Assembly: GCA_045538305.1 (NCBI GenBank)
Contig: JAZSRC010000094.1
Location: 1 to 14,980 of the forward strand
Length of the DNA stretch: 14,980 nt
DNA from: SFHK01 sp045538305
GTDB lineage: Bacteria > Bacillota > Clostridia > Christensenellales > Aristaeellaceae
Direction: 5' to 3'
Both the position numbers and the translations under genes were made by a program. The notes beneath the pieces were generated by a model. That model worked only from the letters and a program-made list of their open reading frames with translations. It had not been told where the DNA came from and searched no databases. This document shows positions 14,843 to 14,980 of the stretch, one piece after another (position 1 is the first letter of the stretch; every line of letters begins with the position of its first letter).

Positions 14843-14980
14843 ATGGGAAAGGCAAAATTTGAGCGCAATAAGCCGCACGTAAACATCGGCACCATCGGAC
14901 ACGTAGACCACGGCAAGACCACCCTGACCGCAGCCATCACGATGACTCTGTCTCAGCAGGGCCAGGCAACCGCCATGCGC
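14843..14980 (+). CDS. tuf: Translation elongation factor Tu, 5' part (truncated by window end)
   Basis: The first 46 codons of EF-Tu are present; the gene runs off the right edge. The start MGKAKFERNKPHVNIGTIGH and the P-loop GHVDHGKTT (19-27) are diagnostic of EF-Tu, which delivers aminoacyl-tRNA to the ribosome. GGAGG (14828-14832) lies 10 nt before the ATG; the ATG at 14833 is out of frame. The gene is downstream of fusA in the usual str order. Confidence 0.96.
   Translation, partial: MGKAKFERNKPHVNIGTIGHVDHGKTTLTAAITMTLSQQGQATAMR

Noticed and set aside
1..14980. A defence island, CRISPR array, insertion sequence, tRNA or rRNA gene
   Set aside because: No repeat-spacer array, transposase, terminal inverted repeats, cloverleaf or rRNA-like stretch was seen; every gene recognised is housekeeping or small-sugar metabolism, apart from the peptidase-like protein.

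Overview
The window is a chromosomal core region of a bacterium in the Firmicutes (Bacillota), most likely class Clostridia. The evidence is the gene order rpoB-rpoC-ybxF-rpsL-rpsG-fusA-tuf, the clostridial form of the RpoB and RpoC N-termini, strong AGGAGG-type ribosome binding sites, TTG and GTG starts, and short intrinsic terminators. Base composition is moderately GC-rich in the coding genes and AT-rich in the spacer before rpoB. I cannot name a genus.

Layout. Positions 1-60 hold the terminator of a gene lying outside the window. Positions 71-1893 are a two-gene plus-strand operon: a divergent glucosamine-6-phosphate deaminase/isomerase-family protein, then a Gfo/Idh/MocA-family dehydrogenase, behind a clear promoter. 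It meets a convergent minus-strand pair (2018-3145) at a shared bidirectional terminator. That pair is rpiB (ribose-5-phosphate isomerase B), then a papain/C39-like cysteine peptidase homologue. A 450-nt spacer (3146-3608) carries the rpiB promoter, two inverted repeats, the rpoB promoter and a roughly 190-nt rpoB leader. The rest is the transcription/translation block: rpoB and rpoC (RNA polymerase beta and beta'); then, behind a new promoter, the L7Ae-like gene ybxF, rpsL (uS12) and rpsG (uS7); then, behind a terminator and another promoter, fusA (EF-G) and the first 46 codons of tuf (EF-Tu).

How the genes work together. rpoB and rpoC encode the catalytic core of RNA polymerase. The str-type genes encode two small-subunit ribosomal proteins and the two elongation factors. 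The left third is small-sugar/phosphosugar metabolism (NagB-like, Gfo/Idh/MocA, RpiB) with no evident link to the right part. The rplKAJL genes that usually sit just upstream of rpoB are absent from that place.

Main oddities. (1) The RpoC active-site motif reads NADFDAV, not the universal NADFDGD, so one of the three Mg2+-binding aspartates is missing in an otherwise intact gene. (2) The RpoC bridge helix has Ser where a conserved hinge Gly is expected. (3) uS12 carries Arg at position 88, a substitution known to give streptomycin resistance elsewhere. (4) The NagB-like protein has substitutions in its catalytic set. (5) The rpoB leader has small ORFs and possible alternative pairings. I found no mobile element, CRISPR array, RNA gene or defence system.
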